Part shown: positions 54,271 through 63,320 of the stretch, piece after piece
How positions within the stretch are numbered: the stretch's first letter is position 1
How the letters are laid out: each line of letters starts with the position of its first letter
From: Nitrosomonas sp.
GTDB taxonomy: Bacteria > Pseudomonadota > Gammaproteobacteria > Burkholderiales > Nitrosomonadaceae
Direction of reading: 5' to 3'
Assembly (NCBI GenBank): GCA_016703745.1
Contig: JADJBK010000006.1
Span: 1,054,001-1,118,000, forward strand
DNA length: 64,000 nucleotides
Translations under genes and position numbers: made by a program
Notes under the pieces: generated by a model
Told to the model about the DNA's origin: nothing
Database searches by the model: none
Seen by the model: the letters and a program-made list of their open reading frames with translations, nothing else

Positions 54271-55707
54271 ATGAGTGCAGTAATCAACCCGAAATCTGCT
54301 AATAACCCGTTTGCCGATTATAAAGTTGCCGATATGTCGCTGGCGGAGTGGGGTAGAAAAGAAATTGCCATTGCAGAGACTGAAATGCCAGGTCTAATGG
54401 CGTTGCGCGAACAATATGCCGGTCAGAAGCCATTGGCTGGAGCGCGAATTGCCGGTTCGCTGCACATGACGATACAAACAGCGGTATTGATCGAAACGCT
54501 GATCGAACTGGGTGCGGAAGTTCGCTGGGCTTCGTGCAATATCTTTTCTACGCAGGATCACGCCGCTGCGGCTATCGCTGCACGAAATATTCCGGTCTTC
54601 GCCTACAAGGGTGAATCGCTGGAAGACTACTGGGATTACGCACATCAAATTTTTGAATGGTCAAATAATAGTTCGCAAACTGCCAATATGATTCTGGATG
54701 ATGGTGGAGATGCAACCTTACTGCTTATCCTGGGCAGCAGGGCTGAAAAAGATCCATCTGTTATTGCCCATCCTGCCAATGAAGAAGAACAAGTGTTATT
54801 TGCTTCCATCAAAAAACGATTGGCGAGTCAAGCTGGCTGGTATTCACGTAATCTCGCCAATATTCAAGGTGTGACTGAAGAAACCACCACGGGTGTGCAT
54901 CGTCTGTACGAGATGGAGAAAAAAGGTGAATTGCCGTTTCCTGCGATCAATGTCAATGATTCTGTAACCAAATCCAAGTTTGACAATCTTTATGGCTGTC
55001 GTGAGTCCCTGGTAGATGGCATCAAACGTGCGACCGATGTGATGATTGCCGGAAAAATTGCGATCGTTTGCGGCTATGGTGATGTCGGCAAAGGTTGTGC
55101 GCAATCATTGCGTGGCCTGGGTGCGACGGTATGGGTTACGGAGATTGATCCAATCTGCGCCCTGCAGGCTGCAATGGAAGGCTTTCGCGTAGTTACCATG
55201 AATGATGCCTGTGATAAAGCAGATATTTTTGTGACGGCAACCGGCAATTTGCGTGTCATCGCTCACGATCACATGATCAAGATGAAAAACCAGGCCATTA
55301 TTTGCAATATTGGGCACTTTGATTCAGAAATCGACATTGCTTCAATCCAGAAATATACGTGGGAAAATATTAAACCGCAGGTTGACCATGTCATCTTCCC
55401 CTCGGGACGGCGCATCATTGTCCTGGCACAAGGACGGCTGGTGAATCTGGGTTGTGCAACGGGTCATCCTTCATTTGTCATGTCGAGTTCGTTCACCAAT
55501 CAGGTGCTCGCACAAATTGAGCTCTGGACCAGAGGGAAAAACTATCAGCAGAAAGTCTATGTGCTGCCTAAACATCTGGATGAAAAGGTAGCGCGTTTGC
55601 ATCTGGAAAAACTAGGCGTCAATTTGACGGAACTCACCGACGAACAGGCAACCTATCTGAATTTGGACAAGAGCGGCCCTTATAAACCGGAAACTTATCG
55701 TTACTGA
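54271..55707 (+). CDS. ahcY: S-adenosylhomocysteine hydrolase
   Basis: AhcY splits S-adenosylhomocysteine into adenosine and homocysteine, using bound NAD. The 478-residue protein has VADMSLAEWGRKEIAIAETE, SCNIFSTQDHAAAAIAA, the NAD loop VCGYGDVGKGCAQSLRG, and the C-terminal DKSGPYKPETYRY typical of the family. A GGAG stands before the start, just after the riboswitch. metF follows after a hairpin. Confidence 0.98.
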   Translation: MSAVINPKSANNPFADYKVADMSLAEWGRKEIAIAETEMPGLMALREQYAGQKPLAGARIAGSLHMTIQTAVLIETLIELGAEVRWASCNIFSTQDHAAAAIAARNIPVFAYKGESLEDYWDYAHQIFEWSNNSSQTANMILDDGGDATLLLILGSRAEKDPSVIAHPANEEEQVLFASIKKRLASQAGWYSRNLANIQGVTEETTTGVHRLYEMEKKGELPFPAINVNDSVTKSKFDNLYGCRESLVDGIKRATDVMIAGKIAIVCGYGDVGKGCAQSLRGLGATVWVTEIDPICALQAAMEGFRVVTMNDACDKADIFVTATGNLRVIAHDHMIKMKNQAIICNIGHFDSEIDIASIQKYTWENIKPQVDHVIFPSGRRIIVLAQGRLVNLGCATGHPSFVMSSSFTNQVLAQIELWTRGKNYQQKVYVLPKHLDEKVARLHLEKLGVNLTELTDEQATYLNLDKSGPYKPETYRY

Positions 55708-55727
55708 TATTTTCATCTGTGATACCA

Positions 55728-55752
55728 GCCAGCGCGCAACCCCGGCGCTGGC
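55728..55752 (+). promoter_or_regulatory. hairpin between ahcY and metF
   Basis: Arms GCCAGCGC and GCGCTGGC close a nine-base loop in the 66-base gap. No T run follows, so a full terminator is unlikely; RNA processing, partial attenuation or protection of the ahcY transcript end is possible. Confidence 0.5.
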
Positions 55753-55773
55753 ATCCGCTTACAAAGGCATCTT

Positions 55774-56619
55774 ATGCTGTCCCAAAAAAAATTCCCACCC
55801 ACATTCAGTTTCGAATTCTTTCCACCTCAAACAGAAGAAGGACAGCAGAAACTTCGAGCTACGCGGACACAGCTTGCACAATTTGGCCCGAAATTCTTTT
55901 CGGTTACCTTCGGTGCGGGTGGTTCCACACGTGACCGTACCCTGGCTACGGTGCTGGAAATACAGGCGGAAGGGCACCCCGTTGCTCCACATCTATCCTG
56001 TATTGGCTCGACACGTGAGAATATCCGTACCATTCTCGAAACCTATCGCGCACATGGTGTAACCCATCTAGTCGCATTGCGCGGTGATCTGCCCTCGGGT
56101 ATGGCGCAAGCCGGTGAATTTCGTTACGCCAACGAGCTGGTGGCGTTTATTCGAAAAGAGTTTACTGACGTATTTCAAATCGAAGTCGCTGCGTACCCCG
56201 AGTATCACCCCAATGCGCGCTCGGCTCAGGAAGATTTTACTAATTTCAAACGTAAGGTAGAAGCGGGGGCGAATGCCGCTATCACACAGTTTTTTTATAA
56301 TGCTGATGCCTACTTTCACTTTATTGATATGTGCGAATCAGCCCACCTTGATATTCCCATTGTGCCGGGCATCATGCCGATTGGTAATTTCTCTCAGCTG
56401 ACACGCTTTGCCGATGGCTGTGGCGCAGAAATTCCGCGCTGGATTCGCCGTAAGATGGAAGGATTTACCGATGATACTGCTTCCATCCAGGCATTCGGGC
56501 TGGATGTTGTGACGGCATTATGCAATCGTCTGCTAGAGGCCGGGGCACCCGGACTGCATTTCTATACCCTCAATTCTGCCGTGCTGCCAACCAAACTCTG
56601 GCAGCGCCTGTCGTTATAA
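55774..56619 (+). CDS. metF: 5,10-methylenetetrahydrofolate reductase
   Basis: MetF supplies methyl-tetrahydrofolate for homocysteine methylation, closing the cycle started by metK and ahcY. The 281-residue flavoprotein has TFSFEFFPPQTEEGQQKL, FFSVTFGAGGSTRD, VALRGDLPSG, the QFFYNADAYFHF segment and IVPGIMPIGNF. Its length is normal for the short bacterial form. Confidence 0.97.
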   Translation: MLSQKKFPPTFSFEFFPPQTEEGQQKLRATRTQLAQFGPKFFSVTFGAGGSTRDRTLATVLEIQAEGHPVAPHLSCIGSTRENIRTILETYRAHGVTHLVALRGDLPSGMAQAGEFRYANELVAFIRKEFTDVFQIEVAAYPEYHPNARSAQEDFTNFKRKVEAGANAAITQFFYNADAYFHFIDMCESAHLDIPIVPGIMPIGNFSQLTRFADGCGAEIPRWIRRKMEGFTDDTASIQAFGLDVVTALCNRLLEAGAPGLHFYTLNSAVLPTKLWQRLSL

Positions 56620-56620
56620 A

Positions 56621-58096
56621 TTGCAGCCCGAATTTACGTTTTACTGGCACGATTATGAGACCTTCGGTACAGATCCCGCCTGGGATCGTCCAGCCCAGTT
56701 TGCGGGTATCCGCACGGATAGAGCACTCAATGAAATAGACGACCCGCTCGTCATTTATTGCAGGCCGCCTCATGATCGTCTGCCACAGCCAGAAGCCTGT
56801 CTGCTGACAGGCATCACCCCCCAGCTTGCTGAAGCAGAAGGGTTAATCGAACCTGAATTTATCGCGCGTATTCATAAACAACTGGCGCAGCCGGGAACCT
56901 GCGCGCTTGGTTACAACACGCTCCGCTTCGATGATGAAGTCACCCGCTACGCGCTCTATCGCAACTTTTATGACCCTTACGCACGCGAATGGCAGCAGGG
57001 CAATTCACGCTGGGATCTGATCGATCTGGTACGCATGGCTTATGCCCTTCGCCCAGAAGGAATCAACTGGCCATGTCATGAAAATGGCAAACCCAGTTTC
57101 CGGTTGGAAGATTTGGCTAAAGCCAATGGACTTATTCATGACAGCGCGCACGATGCGCTTTCCGACGTGCGTGCAACCATTGCTCTTGCAAGGTTGATCA
57201 GGGCACAACAGCCGCGCTTGTACGATTGGCTGCTTGAACTGCGCGACAAACGGAAAGCGGCCAGGTTGATCGATCTGAAAAAGCACACGCCGCTGGTACA
57301 TACCTCACGAATGTACCCAGCCGAAACCGGTTGCACTACCCTGGTCATGCCAATGCTGCCCGAATCTGGCAATGCAAACAGCATCCTAGTGTACGATCTG
57401 CGTCACGATCCTTCCAAATTTCTGATGCTGGATGCAGCCACATTGGCAGAACGTCTGTTCACATCGAATACGAATTTGCCGCCTGAAGTATCACGCTTGC
57501 CGGTAAAAGCCATCAGGCTCAACAAATGTCCGGCATTGGCACCACGAAATATTCTCGACAAACAAACTTCCGGTCGCATCAAACTGGATATCGATCAATG
57601 CCTGCAGCATGCGCAGATATTGTCTGGCGAACAGGATTTTATGCTGCGTGTATTGCAAGCCTATACCAACCACACATTTGAGGTTACCCGCGATGTCGAG
57701 CTTGCTCTATACGAGGCATTCATCTGCGATGGAGACCGTGCCCTGCTATCCGGTGTGCGGGCAGCTCCTCCCAACGAACTTGCCGGTTACACCAACAAAT
57801 TTCAGGATGACCGCTATCCGGAACTATTATTTCGCTATCGCGCCCGCTACTGGCCACAAACCCTATCACATGAGGAGAAAATTCGCTGGCAGGCCTATTG
57901 TCAACAACAGCTGAGCGAGCAAGAAAGGATGACCCGCCATACGCTCTCCAGTTATCAGCTGCAACTGGTGCAACTACGCCAGCAATCACCGCAGGAGCTA
58001 TCCTCCATCAATGCAAGGATACTTGATGATTTGGAAGCCTGGGGTGCAGCACTCGCCCGAGAAACTGGAGTAAACACCAGACTGACGAATAATTAA
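56621..58096 (+). CDS. sbcB: exodeoxyribonuclease I
   Basis: SbcB is a 3'-5' single-strand DNA exonuclease of the DEDDh type, used in recombination and repair. The 491-residue protein has WHDYETFGTDPAWD, NTLRFDDEVTRYALYRNFYDPY, SAHDALSDVRATIALA, and a C-terminal SH3-like and helical region. The start is a TTG two bases after the metF stop. Confidence 0.95.
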   Translation: MQPEFTFYWHDYETFGTDPAWDRPAQFAGIRTDRALNEIDDPLVIYCRPPHDRLPQPEACLLTGITPQLAEAEGLIEPEFIARIHKQLAQPGTCALGYNTLRFDDEVTRYALYRNFYDPYAREWQQGNSRWDLIDLVRMAYALRPEGINWPCHENGKPSFRLEDLAKANGLIHDSAHDALSDVRATIALARLIRAQQPRLYDWLLELRDKRKAARLIDLKKHTPLVHTSRMYPAETGCTTLVMPMLPESGNANSILVYDLRHDPSKFLMLDAATLAERLFTSNTNLPPEVSRLPVKAIRLNKCPALAPRNILDKQTSGRIKLDIDQCLQHAQILSGEQDFMLRVLQAYTNHTFEVTRDVELALYEAFICDGDRALLSGVRAAPPNELAGYTNKFQDDRYPELLFRYRARYWPQTLSHEEKIRWQAYCQQQLSEQERMTRHTLSSYQLQLVQLRQQSPQELSSINARILDDLEAWGAALARETGVNTRLTNN

Positions 58097-58735
58097 ATTC
58101 TATAGCACGATCAAGATGACACGGAAAAGCCGTTAAGTCTTACCAGGATTCCATGCAACAGTTTAATCGGCATAGGGAGCCTCCGTTCTTAGTGCAACAT
58201 AGCTCAATCCCTCTTTTCCGATAATCGCGGTATAACTTCCCGCTCCCATTACCCATCCCCTCACTTGAATCGAATTTGGTTTAGAACATATTCCTTATAA
58301 GCGACTCATTTTCCTTCTCCTGCATTGTTAATCACAATATGATTCATTGACACTTAGCAGGCTTTCCAATTCGACTGGTGACCCGCCATTTTCGTTGGTG
58401 GCAAGCCTGCTAACCCCAATATACATACCACCAACATTATGAAAATGATGAAATTAGTTATATTCACCCCAATTTACCAGGTCCGTTAATACCGGATTAT
58501 GCTTCGCTAATCCAGCCCCCTCCGGCTTTTTATGTGGACGAGTGTAAAATACCCGACATTTATACGGTATTGGGGCGTTTGTTTATTCCACTGGGTTGAT
58601 GCCGAAACGTGTACAACAAACACTGTTGGGATTCAATGACCATATTGACCAATAAAATTTATAGCGTAGTATACCCACCGGGTGTTTTCTTTCAGTGAAC
58701 TCTAATTTATATAGGGATTTTCCCCTTCTTCTTTT
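58097..58735. other. non-coding gap between sbcB and sdaA
   Basis: No convincing gene is visible in these 639 bases. The gap contains an 11-base inverted repeat (TTAGCAGGCTT at 58354-58364 and AAGCCTGCTAA at 58403-58413) and a small hairpin (GGATTA at 58494-58499 and TAATCC at 58508-58513). The sdaA promoter should be near its right end, in AT-rich DNA. Confidence 0.6.
58354..58413. repeat. 11-base perfect inverted repeat
   Basis: Arms TTAGCAGGCTT and AAGCCTGCTAA are separated by 38 bases. The pair could form a stem-loop RNA or be the ends of a tiny mobile repeat; no direct repeat flanks are obvious. Confidence 0.5.
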
Positions 58736-60115
58736 ATGTTTATCAGCACGCTTGATTTATTCAAAATTGGTATTGGTCCGTCCAGCTCCCACACGATGGG
58801 GCCTATGGCTGCAGCGAATACTTTTCGTGACGAAATCAAGCAATATGCTTTGCAAGACATTAACCACGGTCACTATCACGTTCATTGTACGTTAAAGGGT
58901 TCTCTGGCATTTACCGGCAAGGGACACGCGACCGATCGCGCAGTGACGCTTGGCCTGCATGGATACAACCCTGCATTGCTGGTAAAGCAGGATGTTCATG
59001 CATTGACAACCTCTCTCTGGACAAAAGATACGCTTGTACTCGATATTGATAAACGAGTCACCTTTCAGCCAGATGACGACATCGTCTTTGACAAAAGTGA
59101 TCCCTTACCCCAGCACCCTAACGGAATGATTTTCACCTTGTCCGATGAGCACGGGAACACCATTCTCTCCAGAATCTATTTTTCGATTGGAGGGGGGTTT
59201 ATCTGTACGCTTGCAGAAATCGATCATCTGCACGCCCCCCTCAAGATGGAATCAAATCGAATTTGTCCATGGCCATTCGATTCTGCGCGCAGCATGCTTG
59301 AAATGTCTCAGCAAAGCGGCCTATCCATTGCCGAAATGAAACGTGCCAACGAATTAACCACCATGACGGCGACAGCACTCGATGACGGATTGAACAATCT
59401 CTGGCAGGCAATGCGTGACTGCATCGAGCGTGGACTGGCTACTCAAGGCCGATTACCCGGGGGGCTCAATATCCGGCGACGTGCGCATGATCTGTTTGCA
59501 CAATTGCAGACTTACCCCGAAAAAGCCACACTTAACGATTGGCTGTGTGCCTATGCCATGGCGGTTAACGAAGAGAATGCAGCCGGTCATATGGTCGTGA
59601 CTGCGCCCACCAATGGCGCTGCGGGGGTCATTCCTGCAGTTCTGTATTATCTGCTGCAGCACGAACAGGGCACACATCAGCAAATTCAAGATTTCTTACT
59701 CACAGCTGCCGCAATTGGTGGATTGATCAAACATCGCAGTTCTATCTCGGGAGCAGAAGTCGGTTGCCAGGGCGAAGTTGGTTCAGCTGCAGCCATGGCA
59801 GCGGCCGGATTATGTGCTGCGCAAGGTGGCACTACTGAACAAGTTGAAAATGCTGCTGAGATTGCGCTTGAACATCATCTGGGCATGACCTGTGATCCGG
59901 TCGGAGGGCTAGTACAGGTACCCTGCATTGAACGCAACGGTTTTGGCGCCATCAAGGCACATACCGCTGCTTCTCTCGCCCGACGAGGATCCGGACAACA
60001 TTTTATGCCGCTGGACAGCTGCATCGCCGCCATGAAGCAGACTGGTCTGGAGATGTCACATAAATATAAAGAAACCTCGCTTGGGGGACTGGCTGTCAGC
60101 ATCACTGAATGCTAA
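58736..60115 (+). CDS. sdaA: L-serine ammonia-lyase (iron-sulfur dependent)
   Basis: SdaA deaminates L-serine to pyruvate. The 459-residue single-chain enzyme has IGIGPSSSHTMGPMAAAN at the start and GCQGEVGSAAAMAAAGLCAA. CDPVGGLVQVPCIERNGFG carries cysteines for the 4Fe-4S cluster. The beta domain is N-terminal and the alpha domain C-terminal, as in Escherichia coli SdaA. The ribosome site is weak. Confidence 0.96.
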   Translation: MFISTLDLFKIGIGPSSSHTMGPMAAANTFRDEIKQYALQDINHGHYHVHCTLKGSLAFTGKGHATDRAVTLGLHGYNPALLVKQDVHALTTSLWTKDTLVLDIDKRVTFQPDDDIVFDKSDPLPQHPNGMIFTLSDEHGNTILSRIYFSIGGGFICTLAEIDHLHAPLKMESNRICPWPFDSARSMLEMSQQSGLSIAEMKRANELTTMTATALDDGLNNLWQAMRDCIERGLATQGRLPGGLNIRRRAHDLFAQLQTYPEKATLNDWLCAYAMAVNEENAAGHMVVTAPTNGAAGVIPAVLYYLLQHEQGTHQQIQDFLLTAAAIGGLIKHRSSISGAEVGCQGEVGSAAAMAAAGLCAAQGGTTEQVENAAEIALEHHLGMTCDPVGGLVQVPCIERNGFGAIKAHTAASLARRGSGQHFMPLDSCIAAMKQTGLEMSHKYKETSLGGLAVSITEC

Positions 60116-60189
60116 TCCATAGTTTTTTGTAACAGCCGTTCTCTCCTCCCTTTCTGATACTCTCATTTTATTCACATTACAATTCATTC

Positions 60190-61398
60190 ATGCTAGCAAA
60201 AGAATCTACCGAACCACTTGAAATCATCGAGCTGGACAATCACCGAAAAATCACTATTCTGGGAACAGCGCATGTCTCACAAGCCAGCGCGGATAAAGTA
60301 AAAGAATTAATTGCCACTCAGGCATTTGACGCAATAGCGGTCGAATTATGCCCGAGTCGTTACAAGGCGATCATTGAACCCGATCAACTGGCCAAAATGG
60401 ATCTGTTTCAGGTTATTCGGCAAGGGCAGGCTTACATGGTAGCAGCCAGCCTCGCGCTCGGTGCTTTCCAGCAACGCATGGCGGAGAGCATGGGTATTGA
60501 GCCTGGCGCGGAAATGCGTACCGCAATCCGGGATGCGCAAGCTGCTAACTTGCCAGTGATACTGATTGACCGCGAGATTGGCATTACATTGAAACGGATT
60601 TATCATAATTTCCCGTGGTGGCAACGATTTGGGCTTTTCGGTGGATTACTCGCCAGTATTATCAGTCGCGAAACGCCCAGTGCTGAAGAAATAGAACGGC
60701 TCAAGGAAGGGGACGTGCTGGAGAGTACTTTCTCACAGCTTGCAGAAAATCAACAGGATTTATATCAGCCACTGATTGCCGAACGCGACCAGTACATGTC
60801 TGCGCGCCTGTTACAGGAAATAACACAAAGCCAGCATCAGCATACGCTGGCCATTATCGGCGCCGGACACATGCAGGGGATTGGCAAGCTGTTGCGCTCG
60901 CCTGATCCGCGATCACCCAATGAGGTTATCAAGGAGCTTGATGTGGTTCCACAACGCAGCCGCTGGATGCAGTATGTGCCATGGGTAATTGTCGCGTTGA
61001 TCCTGACCGGTTTTTTTCTCGGGTTTCAGCGTAGCCCGGAAATTGGGCTGGCAATGGTAATCGACTGGGTACTGATTAATGGGGGATTATCCGCACTGGG
61101 TGCGCTCATCGCCTTAGCACACCCATTAACGATTATTACGGCCTTCCTGGCCGCCCCTCTGACTTCACTGAATCCCATGGTAGGCGCTGGCATGGTTGCC
61201 GCAGCAGCAGAGGTGTATTTGCGAAAACCCAAAGTCAGCGATTTCATGCGGTTGAGGCACGACACCATCCGGCTGAGTGGCTGGTGGAAAAATCAGGTGA
61301 CGCGCACCCTGCTGGTTTTCCTCCTGGCATCTTTTGGCTCAGCCATCGGCACCTATGTAGCAGGATTTCGCATTTTTGACCGACTCAGTGGCAGCTGA
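60190..61398 (+). CDS. TraB/PrgY-family membrane protein
   Basis: The 402-residue protein has the TraB/PrgY (Tiki-like) domain in its first 230 residues: ILGTAHVSQASADKV, AIAVELCPSRYKAI and AIIGAGHMQGIG. The conserved glutamate and histidines of putative metalloproteases are present. Four or more membrane segments follow (WVIVALILTGFFLGF to the C-terminus). In enterococci PrgY lowers pheromone activity; its role in this group is unknown. It is not related to the conjugation protein TraB at 5077. Confidence 0.9.
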   Translation: MLAKESTEPLEIIELDNHRKITILGTAHVSQASADKVKELIATQAFDAIAVELCPSRYKAIIEPDQLAKMDLFQVIRQGQAYMVAASLALGAFQQRMAESMGIEPGAEMRTAIRDAQAANLPVILIDREIGITLKRIYHNFPWWQRFGLFGGLLASIISRETPSAEEIERLKEGDVLESTFSQLAENQQDLYQPLIAERDQYMSARLLQEITQSQHQHTLAIIGAGHMQGIGKLLRSPDPRSPNEVIKELDVVPQRSRWMQYVPWVIVALILTGFFLGFQRSPEIGLAMVIDWVLINGGLSALGALIALAHPLTIITAFLAAPLTSLNPMVGAGMVAAAAEVYLRKPKVSDFMRLRHDTIRLSGWWKNQVTRTLLVFLLASFGSAIGTYVAGFRIFDRLSGS

Positions 61399-61445
61399 AT
61401 CTCCTTGTCTCATTCGCAGCAGCAGAAATCAAAATCAGCCGTTTT

Positions 61446-63320
61446 ATGCTTCGCTACTTCGAAAATCTGATCAACCCTTTTCCACCTGAGCAGCCGACTG
61501 AACCCCCGAGTACGCTGCTTCAGTTTTGCCGTCATTACACAAGGGGAATCGAGCGATTTCTGTTGCTGCTGGCTTTCTTCACCTTCTGCCTTGCGGTTGG
61601 TGAGGCCATGCTGTTTGGGGTATTAGGCACCATTGTTGACTGGCTGGCTGTCAAGCAGCCTCAATTTTTTCTGCAGGAAGAAGCTACTTCCCTGCTGGGG
61701 CTATCGTTGTTCATTCTGGTATTGATGCCAGTACTGGTATTTTTTCATTCACTGTTTTTGCATCAGACATTGATGGGCAACTTCCCCATGATCGTGCGCT
61801 GGCAGGCGCATCGCTATTTACTTGATCAGAGTTACCATTTCTTTCAGAACGAGTTCAGTGGCCGCGTCGCCACCAAGGTCATGCAAACTTCGCTGGCAGT
61901 GCGTGAATCCGTTATCAAAACCCTTGATGTCATGCTGTTTGTGTCGGTTTATCTGACCACTGCCCTGCTATTGATCGCCAACGCCGATTTACGCCTGTGT
62001 CTGCCCCTGATCATCTGGCTGATCGTCTACAGCTATATCCTTTATTATTTCATTCCCAAGCTGCGCCATATCTCCAAACTCCAGGCGGACACACGTTCCA
62101 GCATGACCGGGCGCATCGTCGACAGCTACGCCAATATTCTAACCCTCAAGCTTTTTTCGCATACGCGGCGTGAATCCGACCACGCACGCCATACCATGCA
62201 GCAGTTTCTCGATACGGTACACCCACAGATGCGGCTGGTTACCTGGCTGACCACCTGTGTCTGGCTCAATAACATGCTGTCCCTATTTTCGATTGGCACA
62301 CTGGGCATATATTTATGGATGGATAACAGCATCAGCACTGGCGCTATCGCCATTGCACTGAGTCTTGCCATCCGCCTGACCGGTATGTCGCACTGGATTA
62401 TGTGGGAAATCGGGGACTTGTTTGAAAATATCGGCATCGTACAGGATGGCATGAACATGCTGGCCAAGCCCCATGCTGTCGTCGATCAACCCCATGCTTC
62501 ATCACTGAACGTCGCCAGCGGTGCAATCGACTTCAATCAGGTAGGGTTCACCTACCATCAATCCATGACCGGTGAAGAACACCAGATTTTTAATGGGCTA
62601 TCGCTTCATATCAAGGCAGGTGAGAAGGTCGGTATTGTTGGCCCATCAGGTGCCGGAAAATCAACCCTGATTAATCTGCTGTTACGTTTTTATGATATTC
62701 AGCAAGGCAGCATCAGTATCGATCAACAGGATATCCATATCGTCACGCAAGACAGTCTGCGCGCCAATATCGCGATTGTGACGCAGGATACGTCGCTGCT
62801 GCACCGATCGATTCGTGAGAATATCCTGTTTGGCAGGCCAGACGCCAGTGAGGTGGAGATGATTGCTGCCGCACAACATGCGCATGCCCATGAATTTATT
62901 CAATCACTGGTTGACAGTAAGGGACGCCGAGGCTATGACGCCATGGTCGGGGAACGTGGCGTCAATCTCTCTGGCGGGCAACGCCAGCGTATTGCGATCG
63001 CTCGTGTGCTGCTGAAGAACGCACCCATTCTGATTCTGGATGAAGCCACTTCCGCGCTGGATTCGGATATAGAAGCCAGCATCCAGCAAAGTCTGCATGA
63101 ACTCATGCAGAACAAAACCGTCATTGCCATCGCGCACCGTCTATCCACCATCGCGGCGATGGACAGGCTCATCATCATGGACAAAGGCCAGATCATCGAA
63201 CAAGGCAGCCATTCAGAATTGCTCTCGCATGACGGGCTGTATGCCAGACTCTGGAATCGTCAATCTGGTGGATTTCTCGGTCACATTGATTCTGCAGGAC
63301 AGCACAGGAACAATGGATGA
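61446..63320 (+). CDS. ABC-type exporter, fused membrane and ATPase domains
   Basis: The 624-residue protein has an ABC type-1 membrane domain of about six segments (residues 30-330). The nucleotide-binding domain shows Walker A GPSGAGKSTLINLLL, the ABC signature NLSGGQRQRIAIARVLL, Walker B APILILDEATSALDSD and an AHRLSTI switch. It probably exports a lipid, peptide or toxic compound as a homodimer. The substrate cannot be read from sequence. The stop overlaps the next start (ATGGATGA). Confidence 0.93.
   Translation: MLRYFENLINPFPPEQPTEPPSTLLQFCRHYTRGIERFLLLLAFFTFCLAVGEAMLFGVLGTIVDWLAVKQPQFFLQEEATSLLGLSLFILVLMPVLVFFHSLFLHQTLMGNFPMIVRWQAHRYLLDQSYHFFQNEFSGRVATKVMQTSLAVRESVIKTLDVMLFVSVYLTTALLLIANADLRLCLPLIIWLIVYSYILYYFIPKLRHISKLQADTRSSMTGRIVDSYANILTLKLFSHTRRESDHARHTMQQFLDTVHPQMRLVTWLTTCVWLNNMLSLFSIGTLGIYLWMDNSISTGAIAIALSLAIRLTGMSHWIMWEIGDLFENIGIVQDGMNMLAKPHAVVDQPHASSLNVASGAIDFNQVGFTYHQSMTGEEHQIFNGLSLHIKAGEKVGIVGPSGAGKSTLINLLLRFYDIQQGSISIDQQDIHIVTQDSLRANIAIVTQDTSLLHRSIRENILFGRPDASEVEMIAAAQHAHAHEFIQSLVDSKGRRGYDAMVGERGVNLSGGQRQRIAIARVLLKNAPILILDEATSALDSDIEASIQQSLHELMQNKTVIAIAHRLSTIAAMDRLIIMDKGQIIEQGSHSELLSHDGLYARLWNRQSGGFLGHIDSAGQHRNNG

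Noticed and set aside
60190..61398. Second conjugation gene because of the name TraB
   Set aside because: The TraB/PrgY family is unrelated to the VirB10-like TraB at 5077. The neighbours are housekeeping and transport genes.
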